A stretch of 64,000 nt of DNA from Sipunculus nudus (lineage: Eukaryota; Annelida; Sipuncula; Golfingiida; Sipunculidae). The notes beneath the pieces are model-generated. The model ran no database searches. It had not been told where the DNA came from and saw nothing but the letters and a program-made list of their open reading frames with translations. The DNA lies in NCBI GenBank assembly GCA_026874595.1, contig CM049306.1, positions 58,720,019 to 58,784,018 on the forward strand, given 5' to 3'. The position numbers and the translations under genes are program-made. Below, piece by piece: positions 1 through 14,200 of the stretch (positions within the stretch are counted from its first letter, which is position 1; each line of letters starts with the position of its first letter).

Positions 1-917
1 AGAATCTTGCATCGATGGATAGAATGTCACATATTCCAAATAACACCATGCAGTATTTTTCAGTTTAATTTTAATGATAAAAAAGTAAATCATATTTTTC
101 ATTACTAATCATTAGGGATCATATGAAGGAAATTAATGATAGACAAAGATGCAGTCGATAATATTAATCTAGATTCCTACTGTGTCTATTGTGTACATTG
201 ATGTGAAATAAGTCCAAAATGAATATATTACATTTATTTTTTTTAATATTAATAAAAGCCATAAAACCAGGTACTTATGATAATTATTTAAATGTGTGAA
301 TTTTGTATATTCTTGATTCTCAACATCATTGTTTGGTGAAAACTATATAAATACTAGACATGGTGCAAATACTTTGCAATTGTATTTAAATATGAATATG
401 AATTTGTACTCCATAATAAAATTTCTTGCATAAAGAATGGGAATTCAGGTAAAAATGAAAGTATATGAATACCAGTGCAAACACTTTCAAAATGTATTCA
501 TGAATGCATTCATGAATATATTCTTTAATATTATTTTAATAATCATTTCAGTTATATTTCATTTTAAAAAATCATATGATTCTCTTATTATTTTAAATAA
601 AAATTATATTTGGGACAATATTTGTAATTTTTTAAAAATAAATAGTTAAACTCTTATATTATATGTTCTGCTTATAAGTTATATGACCAAGTCAAAATCT
701 GTGTTACAATAGTACTCCATTTGTTAATAAAATAAATGAAATCAGTCCTCTTCCCTGTCTCCAAAGGTACTATCAAAATCATACATAAGCTAAACAACAA
801 CAACTCATAATACAGCTTATATTTATTACCACACAAAACCAGCATGTGCCTCATTTCTAAATAATATTTTTTTATCATATATAACAGCTGTGCGCCGTGA
901 CCCATAGGTCCCTTGTT
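1..917 (+). mobile_element. HLN1 Helentron-like element, copy A (5' part cut by window)
   Basis: This stretch matches the 3' part of the copies at 17855-20361 and 49084-51735 (both reversed) and 41971-44345 (same orientation). It ends with the family's terminus: a TCAGCTGAGC-type subterminal motif (here with changes), the near-palindrome GTGACCCATAGGTC, then a CCTTGTTT tail. The left end lies outside the window. Non-coding. An antisense 77-codon open frame (905-672) is shared with the other copies by descent. Confidence 0.7.
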
Positions 918-1515
918 TTTTTTTTCGGAAAAGTGGCATGCCTTCTAAAATTTTGGAAAACCCTTTCTAAAATCCAGGGGATGCAAGGATTTTGTGATTC
1001 TTGACAGCCCTTCATGACAAAATAAACCATGAGATGCATTTGTGTACTTTCTAAAAACCCATGCCATGCCCAAAAGAGATTCCATGATGACTTAACGTAT
1101 TGGTTAATCCTGCATGTTTGTTGAATTTCTTACAACATACAAGGTTGTCTACCATGTGTTATGACTTATATGATTAACAAAAAGTCATGTGAGAGACATA
1201 AAATGACAAGGGTTAAAATAAAATAGAGACAGGATATACACTTCTGCTTGTTCATTCATATGTATTATTTGTAGAATTTTTTTCATCTGATTAGATTACA
1301 AGAAAATGTTAAGACTACTGGCTATTTGTAATGATATAGGCTTGAATAAGATGAATTGCCATTACATTTGAGTTTTCCATACGACCATTACATTTGAGTT
1401 TTCCATACAACTGAGTGCATAATTTTAAATGGGCCATATCAGGCCAGTAAAAACAACTTATAGTCACATGATCACAGCTGTGATCCCTACTGAATATTCT
1501 TAATTTCTTTTACAG
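918..1515. other. Intron or upstream sequence before terminal exon
   Basis: No coding or repeat structure recognised. It ends in a pyrimidine-rich stretch and TTTTACAG acceptor just before the exon at 1516, so it is probably intron of the gene that ends at 1607. Confidence 0.4.
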
Positions 1516-1607
1516 TCCACTTACAGAGGAAGGTTGATGAGATCAGCAAGCTTGCAGAGGCCCAGCGCAGGGAACAAGAAAGAAACTTTCGTCTGGCCTA
1601 TGACTGA
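1516..1607 (+). CDS. Terminal coding exon of an unidentified coiled-coil protein
   Basis: A clean acceptor (TTTCTTTTACAG) precedes an open frame in phase 2: two bases complete an upstream codon, then 29 codons run to TGA at 1605-1607. The tail is charged and helical: it begins HLQRKVDEISKL, contains EAQRREQERN, and ends FRLAYD. Leu/Ala spacing and alternating Lys/Arg/Glu suggest the end of a coiled coil. An AATAAA follows at 1871. The rest of the gene lies before the window start, or in exons of the first 1.5 kb that I cannot see. I do not recognise the family. It could be a pseudogene fragment, but the intact acceptor, frame and poly(A) signal argue for a real 3' exon. Confidence 0.6.
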
Positions 1608-1870
1608 GTTATGGAAACTATCAGTGTACTGTATACAGGCACTTATGAAACAGTGAAGCAGTTCTTAGCCTATCATTGATATTTGTCATGCACTCAGTTC
1701 CTACAAGTGCACTATCATGGTTTACATGGGAACCAGTACAGGCAAAGTTAGAAGTTAGTAACTGAAGGGTAATTCTGACTGTACTGGTCAAAACTGTAAG
1801 CTTTTACATTTCTTGTCAAACCCATGAAGCATCTCATTGGTTGATCTGTTGTAAAGTTATAATCCTTGCA

Positions 1871-1876
1871 AATAAA
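1871..1876 (+). terminator. Candidate poly(A) signal AATAAA
   Basis: Canonical hexamer about 265 nt after the TGA at 1605, a normal 3'UTR length. The intervening sequence shows no repeats. Confidence 0.5.
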
Positions 1877-2865
1877 CCAACATTATTAAAAAGCCTGGAA
1901 ATAGAAAAATCAGTGAGAAACAGTTACAAGTAATATTTCATGAACAATTTATATTATGAGCCACTTAGAGATAAAGGAGTGAATTATGCAAAGCTGCTGT
2001 TATTTGACTTAAAAAAATCTGCTGATCAAATATCAGGCATGTTTGGTGTGCAGTACTTACCAGGTCAGTTTACTGGTACATCTACATGTATTCTGAAAAT
2101 AAAAATTCCCCCCTGCCCAGTGCATGTTGCTGTTGTAATGTTAATTTTGTTTCAGAGACCTCCCAGTGATACTTGTAATTAGTCACCACCTGAGCTGTCA
2201 TTCTAGAGAATGCTTGTTGGAAAACTGGAATCAGCAGCAATGAAATAAAAATTGCTGGTTTGTGATGTAAACCTTGTGTGGATCATCTAATGACATCACA
2301 CTATAGACACTGTATTATAACTTACATGGACAGTCTGGACTGCTTAATTATTCTGATAATTTTTTTGTGCAGAAAAAGGAATAAAAAGTCATCTGAAATG
2401 TACACGTGTCTTTTCATAATTCAAGTATTACCATCTATCAGTGAACTGAAGAAACACTTTCACCATCACCCTTTCTGTCCAGCATCTGGATGTTTATTTT
2501 TACCATGTGAGCAGGATACCTATAACAGTATTAAAGAATGGCACTTGAGTTCCTCAGGATAGCTATAAACTGACAAAATGTTTGTCAGTTTCCAAGATGG
2601 ATCAACTTGACCAAATTTCCAAGGCCACAAAGCTATTTATAGAAAAAAATTGCCCATTTCTAAGAAACCAATCGGTTGATTATTATCAAGCATTGTGTGT
2701 TTAATTGTTATGATCATCTGTAACTGTGACACCAGGATGGTGTTGACACCTACAATATTTTCATTTTGGAAGTAGCTAAACTACCGGCAGTGCCAGCAGT
2801 GAAGTCTGCAGGCAAGGTAAATTTCTTCGATATAAGAAGGTCCAAAAAAAAAAAATTCCCTAAGG

Positions 2866-3393
2866 CGCAATGGCTGAACAAAAGATCGAAAATCATTTTG
2901 AAATGCAGGCATAATCCTGATCCCCATACATTCCCACCTGACCATGGCTGAGTGCGTCAACGCATAATTACAAAATATCAAACGTTAACAGGTCTTATCT
3001 GAAGATTGCAAATGCTTGAAAACACATTAATGTGAACCTGAATATTTTCTTAAATAATCGCTATGTACCAGATTCGTTCTGCAAACATATTTTCGGTATA
3101 TATATATATCTCTGAACCTTTTCCCTCTGGACCCGCAAGCGTCCGAGAAAACTCCCCAATGGAAGTTGTAATCTTTGCCTGGAAGAAAAGGTCCAGATCA
3201 TAACGTGCCCCTGGACAATAAGGCTCAACAAAAGATCAGAGCTCATTTCCAAATGCAGACAATCATAATCCCCATACACTCCCACCTGACAATGGCTGAG
3301 TGCTTCGGCACGTAATTATATAATGTCACCAACCGTTCCTTAATATTTCACATCTGACGATTGCGACAGCATGAAAACTGAACATTTTCGTCA

Positions 3394-3400
<7 letters not shown>
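2866..3400. repeat. Diverged direct duplication, about 350-bp spacing
   Basis: The block beginning at 2866 recurs near 3216 with mismatches and small indels. Shared tracts include 'CCCCATACA', 'TCCCACCTGAC' and 'ATGGCTGAGTGC' at matching offsets (near 2920-2955 and 3270-3303). This looks like an old tandem duplication; family unknown. Confidence 0.5.

Positions 3401-3449
<49 letters not shown>
3398..3449. repeat. (TA)n microsatellite
   Basis: Uninterrupted TA dinucleotides, about 26 units. Confidence 0.95.
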
Positions 3450-3455
<6 letters not shown>

Positions 3456-4308
3456 GTGAATTATATATATATAAATATGGTAACTCAACAGTCCTCCTAA
3501 CCTCTCCAGGGGAGATCCTTTCAGTGCCATCCTTCTTTGTCGCCGTCCGCGTCATTCGTCGTATGTGGGATATCTTGTGAACGCGACATCTTTTTTAGGA
3601 CTTATACTTTTCCAAAATTTGAAACACGAATTGTTTCTACCAAAATATCAGACGAGTATGAAACTGATGACCTTGACCATCTCACATTTTGTTTTGTTGC
3701 AACACGACTTGTTGCAACAAAGACTTGGGCCTACGTTCCTGGACAAGTTCGAGCATGGCGACATTGACCAGGATCTTCAAGGTCAAATAAGCCGAATTAT
3801 ACTCGTTGTCTTGTGAACACAATAACGTATGATATTAGTAAAAATTATATCAGGAACAAACATATATTTTATTAGAACTGTAGATTGTATCTATATTAAA
3901 CATGCTAGTATAACTTTTCCCTTCCCATTTAAATTTACGAAATTCTTGAGGTAGGTCGGTTCGCATATCAAAAAGTAAAATAAATCTGACCTTACATAGT
4001 AAATGCAGTTATCTGCTCGGTGATAAACATAGGGCTGCCCCAATCTTGTCCATGAATGGAGCTGGGGATGAGTGGGTCATGACGCACGTGCACTTACAGT
4101 GAGATAGACTTTAGGGGGACAGTAGATTAACCAAGCCTTAACGCGCATGCTCAATTCCCAGAAGGGGGACAAAGTATCGAATCGGGTTATCGGAAGCGTA
4201 CAACAAAAGGATTAAGCGTAGAGTAGTGAAGCATAATTTTATGTACGATAGTCCGATTAGACTATCAATCGACTTAACAATTTTTAGAAAGTATAAAATA
4301 AAATTAAA

Positions 4309-7300
4309 ATGGTCAACAAAGAGGATTGTACGGAAGAAAATGTAGGCTTTCACCAAAATATCATCCGACAGTACCAACCAGTGAAAGGGAGTGATAAAAA
4401 TCCTGTGTTGGATCAAGTGACATGTCTGTCTTACCAGCAGCTGAGGAAAGACGCTCAGGAATCCGAGTGGTCTGAACCACTGAAGGAAGATGTCCAGGAC
4501 CCTGAGAAAGCTGAACGTCTCCACAAAGATGTCCAGGAAGCTGAAAAATCTGAATTTTTAAACAAAGATGATCAAGATGCTGAGAAACGTACGCATGGCC
4601 ACAGGAAAAAATTCCTCTTGGCAATATTCTGTGTTGTTAGATTCTCTCTTGCTGCGTTTGTTTCATTGATGGCACCCTTTTTTCCTCAGATGGTATGTAT
4701 GTATATTGCTTCATGTTATCACATATTGCATTGGAATTGATTTATATCACTGGTAGAGATTCTATATTTCTGAGTGGATCATGTTTGCGTAGTATACCCG
4801 CTCAATGGTCTGTGTTTAATATAAAATATTCATCGACGGCAGAACCATAGTGAGTTCACTTCTAAACTGCCCAGTTTTTATCTGTCCTTTAAAGGGACAT
4901 AATCAGGAGCAATATTTACCCTATTCTTTCACACTATCAGTTCAGTTTTGCTTTATACAAAAGTTTATCGGCAAAACAAACCCACCACACAATCTCTGTA
5001 CCTCGCACACGGCTGTTTAACACCTTGTTGGTAAACACATTCTACATGTGTCTGTTTATCATAACAAGGCCGCGTGACCGGAGGAACGATTGTGATCCGC
5101 AACACACGATGTTTCAGCCAGCGGGAACATGTGTTACAACTTTTGGGCCAAGTCAGTTCGGGCATCTCTTGATTGACAGGTGTTGTGGCATGGCGATGCA
5201 CGCGCTATGTTAATGTTTACACCTGCGTTCGCTCCCGGTACACTGTTTTTAACAGTCCCTTACAGCAGTAAGCAAACAGTTTCAGGGCAATATTTTGGCA
5301 GGTACAAATTTTTTTAACGGGAAGAAGCTATTTTTCGTCTTACTTCAACATGCTTTATAGGTGATTGGGCTCCTTTAAAGATTTTATTTTCTGTATTTGC
5401 CTTCTTTTTTGTTTTTGCAGTAAAGATACGACAAAGTTTTGTTCACGGGAGTTTATCTTGAACATTTTGTTAAATCCAAATCTTCTAGTAATCTGCAGAT
5501 CTTATTTCCCCCTACTAATTAACATGCTTGTCCATATTGCGGGACTGGCGAAAATAGAAAGGCACCTTATGCGACCAACACGCATGGCGATACATGAAAT
5601 GCTCTACAATTTTTCATTCAGTCTAACTATATTTTGCATATTTTATGATAAAATGCATGTGGACCTTACAAATAATTCAATTTTTCACGACAGGCAGCAG
5701 ATCGGGGAGTTAGTAAGACCATGATCGGTCTGATATTTAGCTGCTACCAACTAGCGTCTCTCGTTTCTGCTCCGGCGATTGGATGGTTGGTATGTATAGG
5801 TGCAATTGTTTGTAGTTTTACTGCAGAGGAATTGATGAAAACGTTCAACTTTTTCAGTTTTGTATTGTTTTTATCACAGAAATGTATAGCTTTATTCATT
5901 CACACATGTAAATATTTATACCAGATATTTATATCCAAAATTTGTACCGTTGAAAGGAATTTTCAGGTGGAGATATAAACAGATAAGAAACTGGAATTAG
6001 GGGTTTTCTGTTTAAAGCCTGGATTTTTATTTTAAAAAAAGGGTTTACAGGCAACACTCGTACATGCAGTATCTTAACAAGGTCAAGAGCCTGTTTGATT
6101 GAGGAGGGTATATATCTGATACAGACCATAAGATAAGTACACGTTTTCTTATCATGTGTAACACGTATTGCTTGTTATGACTGACCGTACACTACACACG
6201 ATATCTTAATGTTCTCGCCTGTCTGCGAACTGCACTGAATGATGTAAATTTATATGTAGATGCCCCGAATCGGGACCAGGTTTCTTTACGTGGCCGGCTT
6301 GCTGGTAACAGGCGTGTGCTCCTTATTGTTCGGGTAAGAACACAAACCAATCTCCTGTATGACGAGAGAAGGATACCTCAAAGTCCGAGGCATTAAATTC
6401 ACTTGTTTTTCTTAAACCACTGACAACAACTATAATGATAATAATATTTTATTTATATACATTGATGAACAAAAAACACCTCAGAAACCTTGATTATAGA
6501 CTTTCTTAATATTTTTTGCATGACTAAGAAATGGAAAAATAAAAATTAGTAAAATATAAAATGCCACACCTAAATTGACCACGCGTCACAACCCTACATA
6601 TGATTTTTTCAGGAGCTCTCGTAAACTTAAAGAGGGGAGGATATCCTGACGTTTACATCAGTATATCACCAAAGAATTTTTTATATTGCAAATCACAAAC
6701 ATTTTTAAACAGGGAAGTTGTTTTTTTTGTGTGTGTGTTTTATGGAACAACTAGTGCCACTGATAGTTTTATATATTGTTCAAGGGAATTCGAAATTAGA
6801 AAACCGAAGCCTTATTGTGCCTATATATAATATTGGACCATAAACTGCGCTGAACTAGGGCAGCATGGCTCGGAACCCGAATCGAAAAGGGGGAAACAAT
6901 GTCACATAAAATGTACAGTGTTTTTCACTATTAATGTTCCGTTTCTGAATCAAATATAACACAACAGCACTATTGTTCATAAAGGGGCGTTCCCTTGCAG
7001 GTTCCTTGACCGGTGCCCGCCCGGCGCGTCCTTCATCGCCCTGTGTATTGCAGTGAGATCAATTGAGGGGGTCAGCGCAGCATGTGTGTCATCTGTTGGT
7101 CTCACCATCACCACAAGTGCTTTCCCTGACAAAGTTGCCTCTGTAACTGTAAGGATATTCTTTTAACACCTGTGATTTTCATATTGTGCTAATCATAGTT
7201 ATCAATTAAACCACAGCGATCATTACGTCTCCCCCACAAGTCGATCTCGATCATCTAATGCAATCTCGACATCCAATTTGGTTGGATTCAAAGACATCTA

Positions 7301-10300
7301 GCTCCAGGGCAGAACAAATGCGCCTCAGACCATTACCCCCGCAGTCTTCTCCTGTAAAACATTTCTCCTAAGAGAATTACACCTTACATTAGGCCCAGAG
7401 GTCCCGTTCAGACGTTCTAGCTTTACACGTCCTCGTGGTATATTGATATTGCAGAAGGACTCCTACTGTTCTCTGGTCATATTGAAAATTTTCGACAACC
7501 TCTGCAGATTATGTATTTTCCTGTTTCCCTTAAATCTTTTACTGTTCTTTTAATAGTAAATGGCCATTTGACTTATTAAGTTTCTCTTTTAGAGTTATCT
7601 GACTTAGAATTCCTGGTCGTGCCATTTGTTCACAATGACATTTTGTCTCAAAAAATGCTTTCAATGATTTTGATTAATTTTCGTTACACAGAGTAGCCTG
7701 GTGATGTTTTATTCCATCGGTTTAATCATCGGACCATCCATTGGTGGGGCTCTCTACCAGGTAAAATATGAACTTATCCTTATCACCAAAGTTGTTTTCT
7801 TTTCTCGGTTCTCTTCTTCATTTTATGGGCTCGTGGTGTACATGTACTTTAGTGACATGTAAATAAGAGTTTCATATAATTAAGTGGCATGTAAATACTA
7901 GTATGTTTAAACACTATACGATGTAAGTGCTCAGTTTGGTTTGCGGGGGTTTCTGGGTCAGAATTATTTACCTTTGTAATTCTATGTGAAAAACTAGTTT
8001 CATTAGAGGCTCGTCTTGAAAATAAAATATACCTAAAACCTCTATGATTAAACTCGGATGCAAATCAGTGTGAGCAACGGCATGCTTAATAAGTTTCCAT
8101 TTTTTTATTAAACAAACTATTGCGGACACTGTATTGTAAATAAAATTTTGTAATTTGATCTATATTTATTCATTTTTTAACATTTTTTTTTGTAGGTTGG
8201 AGGGTTTGAGCTACCTTTCATATTTTTCGGCGTGTTACTTTTCCTAATGGGTCTTATTGTTTCCACTATCAACTTAGCACCAACAACTCAAGGTATATTA
8301 TTTTAGATACATGGTGTTACACCCAAATTGATATCGTAACTTTGAACTTAATATTAACCTTTATTAACGTATAACAAATATATAAATATTTTTCCATACA
8401 TAGTGAGAGTATAGTTAACTAATGTCTTATACCAGGATTGCAGCTTTTTTCCTTTACGGTTAAAAAAAGGACAAAAGATATACGACAACCATTTATAGGC
8501 ATATTCAGGGCTATGGTTCAGATTAGCCCTCAAATCGCTCTCGGCTATGCTCAATTGTTTCATATATCATAAACAGTATAAAAATAATTGTGTATGTCAT
8601 TTTCAGCTGGAAACTGGATTGTGATATTTCTAGAAACATGACTGATACGCCTTAATGGGTTCTTAATTAAGTAAAAGTAATCCAAAACAGAGTAAACAAA
8701 TAATTAATGGAATACCAAATTTATGAACTATTTCCAAATTACAAATTGGTTTACAATAAGACCATTATACCTTCATGGTTGGACTGGTCAGCCATATACG
8801 CCTTCTAATGCATGCTGACTGTAAAATGTAAACTGAGCAGACATATGTGAGTTATGGGAAATATAATTTTCCACTAAACTAATAGCACCTGCATGTGAAC
8901 AACGACTGACACCGAATGTTGAGATCCAGAAAATGGACTAAGAAAAATAATTTTTGTAAGGCCAAAAAAAATTAAAGGTATGGTTCTCAGGCACCGCCCG
9001 CATCAATTTTAAACCCCCGCATCAATACTTTTTATTTTGATTTCCAATAAAAACTTTCCAATTTTGAGCTGCTGCCGCTCCGACATTTCTTTCAAGCAGA
9101 TAAAACCATACAATATCCTTTGTTTTGTAGAGCGTTTACTTATTTAGCAAAATAAAACTGTTATTTTCATGCTTTTCCCTTATCATTTGACATTTTTATC
9201 GAAACATACCAAAAAAATTAAAATAAAAAAAGCGCCCGCCCGCATTGATTTCTGAAAAAAAGTGCCTGAGAACCATACCCTTTTTTTATTTTGGCCTAAT
9301 AGCTCAAAATTTAAAGGTAAAAGAATCTCTGTTTTCAATAAAACCCGCGATGCCAGTCGTTGGATTTGAACACTTCAAATTACCAATACGCTCACTGCAC
9401 ATGTTTTTTGGGTAATGAACAGTAAATGTATATTCCACCATTCACTCCTGCAGAACCATCAGAACAAGAACACCAGACCTCGTCAGCGACCTACCTGACG
9501 TTGCTTGGTAACCCTATGGTGATGATCATGTTGTTTTTCATGTTCCTGGATCTTATGGTGGTCAGCTTCAACGACGCCACGCTCAGCCTCTACCTGGCAG
9601 AACAGGTTTAACATTACTAGTATCATGAGTTTTTATTATTGATTATTAAAAGGCCAAGAATATTGCAAAATATCGAGCCCATAACATGGCCCGGTTATTC
9701 AGAGTTATATCAGCCTGCTGGAGTAAAGTTGAGTAATGGTCGCCTAGTGCCGGGGTGAAATTATCAAAATAAGATATACTGGATGCGTCAGTGTGATGAC
9801 ACGTGTGGATGTTGAAAAATTCTTATTGTCTTTATCATTTTAATGTCACGCTTGAGCATTGTGCAACTTAATTAGGTTTCAAACCAGAGTCGCTATTTAT
9901 GGCTGAAAATAGGCATGGTGGTCTAAAAAACGTTATAGCGACCCTTTTCATTGGGCCTTCGGACACGTAGTTTTTCTGGACGGGGGGACCTCGGACCTAC
10001 CCCAAGGCAAATATGAAAGTAATGCCGCGGAAAAAAGTTAATAACGCAGAAGCGATAGATTTAAACAACGTACTGAAATTTATGGATACTGCAGATTTGT
10101 GAATGGCTGATGCAGTGCCCCTATAAATTAAAATAAAAGAACAGAACTTAAATGGTTCGCGTCTTCCTACTCTCCATAATATAAGAAAAAAATCGCAGCT
10201 GTTATCACCGAAATTAGAACGCATACTGACCATGTGACCATGCAAATCTTTTCTTTTGTAGCGCCATCTCATGTTGGCCTACCTCCTCGGAGTAAAACTA

Positions 10301-11183
10301 TACTTTTCTCTGGTCACTAAATATGTGGATAAAGAAGGACATATTACCTTTCAAATGTGTTTAATAATTCCCTGATGCAAAGGGAATTAAATCAATTATG
10401 CGTTTTCATGAAATGTTAAATTTCTGTGATGGCAAAATTTGGTTAATAACTGGCTGCACCCTAGATGTAATGGCTTGGTTTGAACTGTTGCATCCAAAAA
10501 CACAAATTCAGAGGAGTATTCATAACGCAACTTTGCATATAACCTTTAGGTGGCGCCACACATTGACATTACGTTAATCTTAATCATTTTCGGAGCCAAA
10601 ATATTATTTGAAGTAAAAAAAATCTGATGATAAAATTTGACGATTTAACACGTGCATACACTATGTAATGATTATTATAAAATGACTAAAGAAATATTAC
10701 ATTTTTTATTAATCAAATGATAGGAACAAATGCGTAACCTATATACGAGGAGCCACTTATACCGGAAAATCATTATCTTGATCAATTTTATTTCGCTTGA
10801 AAGTGTTTCCCTTTATTCAACGTATATGCCTATTCTTCATAACATGGAAACAAGCATATATAGTTTACGTAACAACTCAGGGGGTGACGATGATCATGGA
10901 CCGTACTGTCTTATATATTATATTGCGTATCTGCTGGAATCCCTTGTTATTTACATGTTGATCAATCAGACATACAACAGTTTCAGCTAAGTCCCCTGAT
11001 CATCGGCATTATTTTCCTCGCCATCGCTCTCTGTTTTGGTGTGATGTGTCCTGTAATAGGAAGACTCGGGGATAAAAAGGTAAGATGACTAGTTTGACTC
11101 CTCTGACTATAAACACAAGTCAAGTCCAGCCATAGTGACCACTATCCACTAAAGAACCCATCGGCCAGTTAATATGATACATA

Positions 11184-11249
<66 letters not shown>

Positions 11250-14200
11250 TTTAGTAAATTAAGAGAAGCTTTGTAAACATTTTTCTTATACATTTATGAC
11301 ATTTGGCTGTTTTATTAATAATTCCTATGTGTTCCTATTCCATGTTCTACTTCCCCGCCCCTTCTCAGATGACAGACCATTTCATCGAAGTCTTGAAATC
11401 TATTGATTGTCTGATCACCATCTATCTGTCTCAGCTTATTCAGTTTCGGCGAAACTTTTCTCATTTTGAACAGAATGCTTTTCAAATACCAGAGCACCTG
11501 TTTCTGTAAAAGCAACGTAGACTTAAGCTCTTAGAAAACTTCCACAAAATCTCAATAAGTCAAATTAAAAAAAAAATACTAATATCTCTAAGTGTGCCTG
11601 ACATTTTATCTGACTTTAAAGGGTGGGAAGTTTTCAATAAAAAGTTGGGTCGGGGTGTACTGTGTATAAAAAAATATTTTCACTCATTGCATTAATCTTG
11701 AAATAATTGTTTTCAGATTCAGCTGTCTCCAATGCTGAACATCATCGGCTTTATGGTCGGTGGTGTATCGCTAATGTTTGTCGGACCGGCCCCGTTCTTA
11801 CATTTACCAAGGTAAATATCATTCATCGGTAGATTCACAAGAAATACTTGTTACGGGGTGACATAAAAGCGGACCGAACTGTCTCGCTAGTAAAGCTTGC
11901 TTTTCTAGCGAAGCGGTTGGTACGCCGGACTTGTGCGCCACCGTTATGGGTTCAAATCCCAGATCGGCCCAGAATTTTCCTCTGAGCAATTTGTCTTCGT
12001 GACAAAATAGGGGCTCGTCCAACGTGACGGTAAACTTTGTGGCCGAGGAAATAAGCTCAAAAAAGTGTGACTCCTTGGATAATTATTCTTGTTCTGATAG
12101 CAGAACGCTCTTAAGAGGGGGTGTGTCTTACGAGGGTGACACAAAAGCGGACCGAACTGTCTCGATAGAGAAGCTTGCTTTTTTTTCTCCTTGGAAACGT
12201 GAATTAAGGTCTCTGTTACCCATATTTTCTAAGCTATGGGGCTTAGGGCACAAATCATAACCATGGGGCCCAGAATCTTCTAACTTGACATCCTGAGAGT
12301 TCCTCAAAAGTTCTCCCCAGAAACCTGAATTTGGGTCACAGTGACCCATATTCTCAGGGAAGTTTGGGGTAAGTTTGAGCATCCCAGAAATAATGCAAAA
12401 TATACACAAATTGCCAGATTCCTCATGAAAGGCTGGTTGGATTGTCATAAAATTTGTTTTTATGGGTTGGGTTTTGATGAACTTAAGCTAATTTTCATGA
12501 ACAATGATGCCATCTATCTTAATTAGTTGTCTGTGCAAGGAGTCAACATGTCAGTCGGCTGAGCGTCATGACCCATGGGTCACTTGTTTCTTTCATATTT
12601 CAATATACTTAATGGTATATCAGAATATATGCTTACGTATTTTGATTGTGTATCCGTCACCGTACATTTTTTCCTATATTCATTTGATATGTGCATATTC
12701 TCAAGGCAAACAATTTTGAACTACCTTATCTGTGGAGGAAGCGTGTGCGTCACTCAGCTTGCAGTAATTTTACTCTGTTGTTATGCATTTCTGGTATTTC
12801 TCAGTATTTCCTATAATATCTTTTTATGTGTTATAGATCACTATGGCTGACCATCGTGAGCCATCTGGTCTGTGGAGCAAGCGTGTGTGTCACCGTGCTC
12901 GTATTTCCAACTATCTTGCATGCTTTAGAGTAAGTTCTTGGTTTATAACCTCGAGAGGTCGATGGAAGTCTCATTGAATATAGTCTGTGCAATGTCTTCA
13001 GATGTTTCGCATTTGACTTATTTTACAACGATAAATCCAGATTAAGCAAAACATATCTTGTTCACTTACAAAAGCAATTTCAAACTCATTCGTAAAGCCT
13101 GAAAAAAAAGAAGCCTATGATGTAAACGCTGGCCATTACTGAAGGTGAATAAAAGGTGCATGAAGGTTCAGTACGGGTATGATGTAAGCTAAAGGACGAC
13201 TGGTGATGAAAGGCACTTTTGAAATGCTTTGGTGAAAGCTTGAGAAAGGCTCGCCTTGGCAGAGGCCTAGGAAGGTATGGCCGGAGAAACTGGCGAAGAG
13301 GTTGCGGTGCCAGTGGTTCAAGAAAATCTAGCTTTTATGTTGCATGGGTTAAAGACGAACGTAGATGCTGAGCAGGAAAAAAGCAGAAAAGTAGATGATT
13401 AACAGGGGAAGAAGACGAAAAGTAGATGATGAACAGGGGACGGAGACGAAAAGTAGATGATGAACAGGGGAAAAAGACGAAAAAAAAATGATGGACAGGG
13501 AAAGAAGACGAAAAGAAGATGATGGACAGGAAACTAAGACAAACCGTAGATGCTTAACAAGGGTACAATATGACAGCAGCTGCAGATCAGTGATAGAAGA
13601 CGAAAGTAGATGATAAGTAGGGGTAATAAGAGAAAGAAAAAAGTAGATGCTGACCAGGGGAAGAAGCCAAAACAGATGCTGAGCAAGAACAGAAGACATA
13701 TGTAGATGCAAATCATGGTGAAGACGGAGAACAGATCTGTTAAAAACCTGAGAAAGGTCCCTTTGGCTTTGGTAATGAAACGATCGCGATATTTTTAAAC
13801 AGGGGATTTCTATAGGTGGTTACCTTATGGTGCTGAGATAATGAGATGTTGTAATAAACAATATAACAGCTTCGTTTTTTAATAGAAATGAATATCTTTA
13901 TGACATGAAGTATAAAGTATATTTGCTTATCCCGCGTGGTTTGTCACAGTGTTTATTTTATTTTTCCAGGAAACAAGGCTACAAGGCTTCAATGAATCTT
14001 AACGGGCTGGTGTCAGGTCTCAGATATACATCAATGACAGCAGGGTGAGTTCAACATGGACATTTACCTTAAATCCGATTTTTTTCCTCAATTTTAACGT
14101 CCCAAGAAATGTAACTGCAGTCATCAATACATATTCCACTGCCACTCCAAAGCGAACAAAGACACCCTTGACGTCAGAGTGCAACAGCGTTGCCTTGTTT

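Larger units (their letters stand above)
1891..4308. other. Intergenic region upstream of the transporter gene
   Basis: No supported gene. It contains a diverged direct duplication (2866-3400) and a (TA)n tract. The short frames here include low-complexity or repeat sequence and lack splice context. The transporter's promoter must lie here or in an unseen upstream exon; a TATAAA at 4292 is too near the ATG to be a convincing TATA box. Confidence 0.4.

Noticed and set aside
672-905. 77-codon frame (and its three relatives) as a real gene
   Set aside because: It lies inside copies of one repeat, antisense to it, starts in the terminal hairpin, and has no domain or splice context.
3348-3530. 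Reverse-strand frame rich in Tyr-Ile
   Set aside because: Translation of the (TA)n microsatellite; the same applies at 60433-60663.
11900-11970. Functional tRNA gene
   Set aside because: A and B boxes are present, but leader, tail and head duplication show a SINE; acceptor pairing was not demonstrated.
13349-13711. 120-codon reverse frame, Ser/Leu-rich and membrane-like
   Set aside because: Translation of the complement of the 31-bp minisatellite in intron 10.
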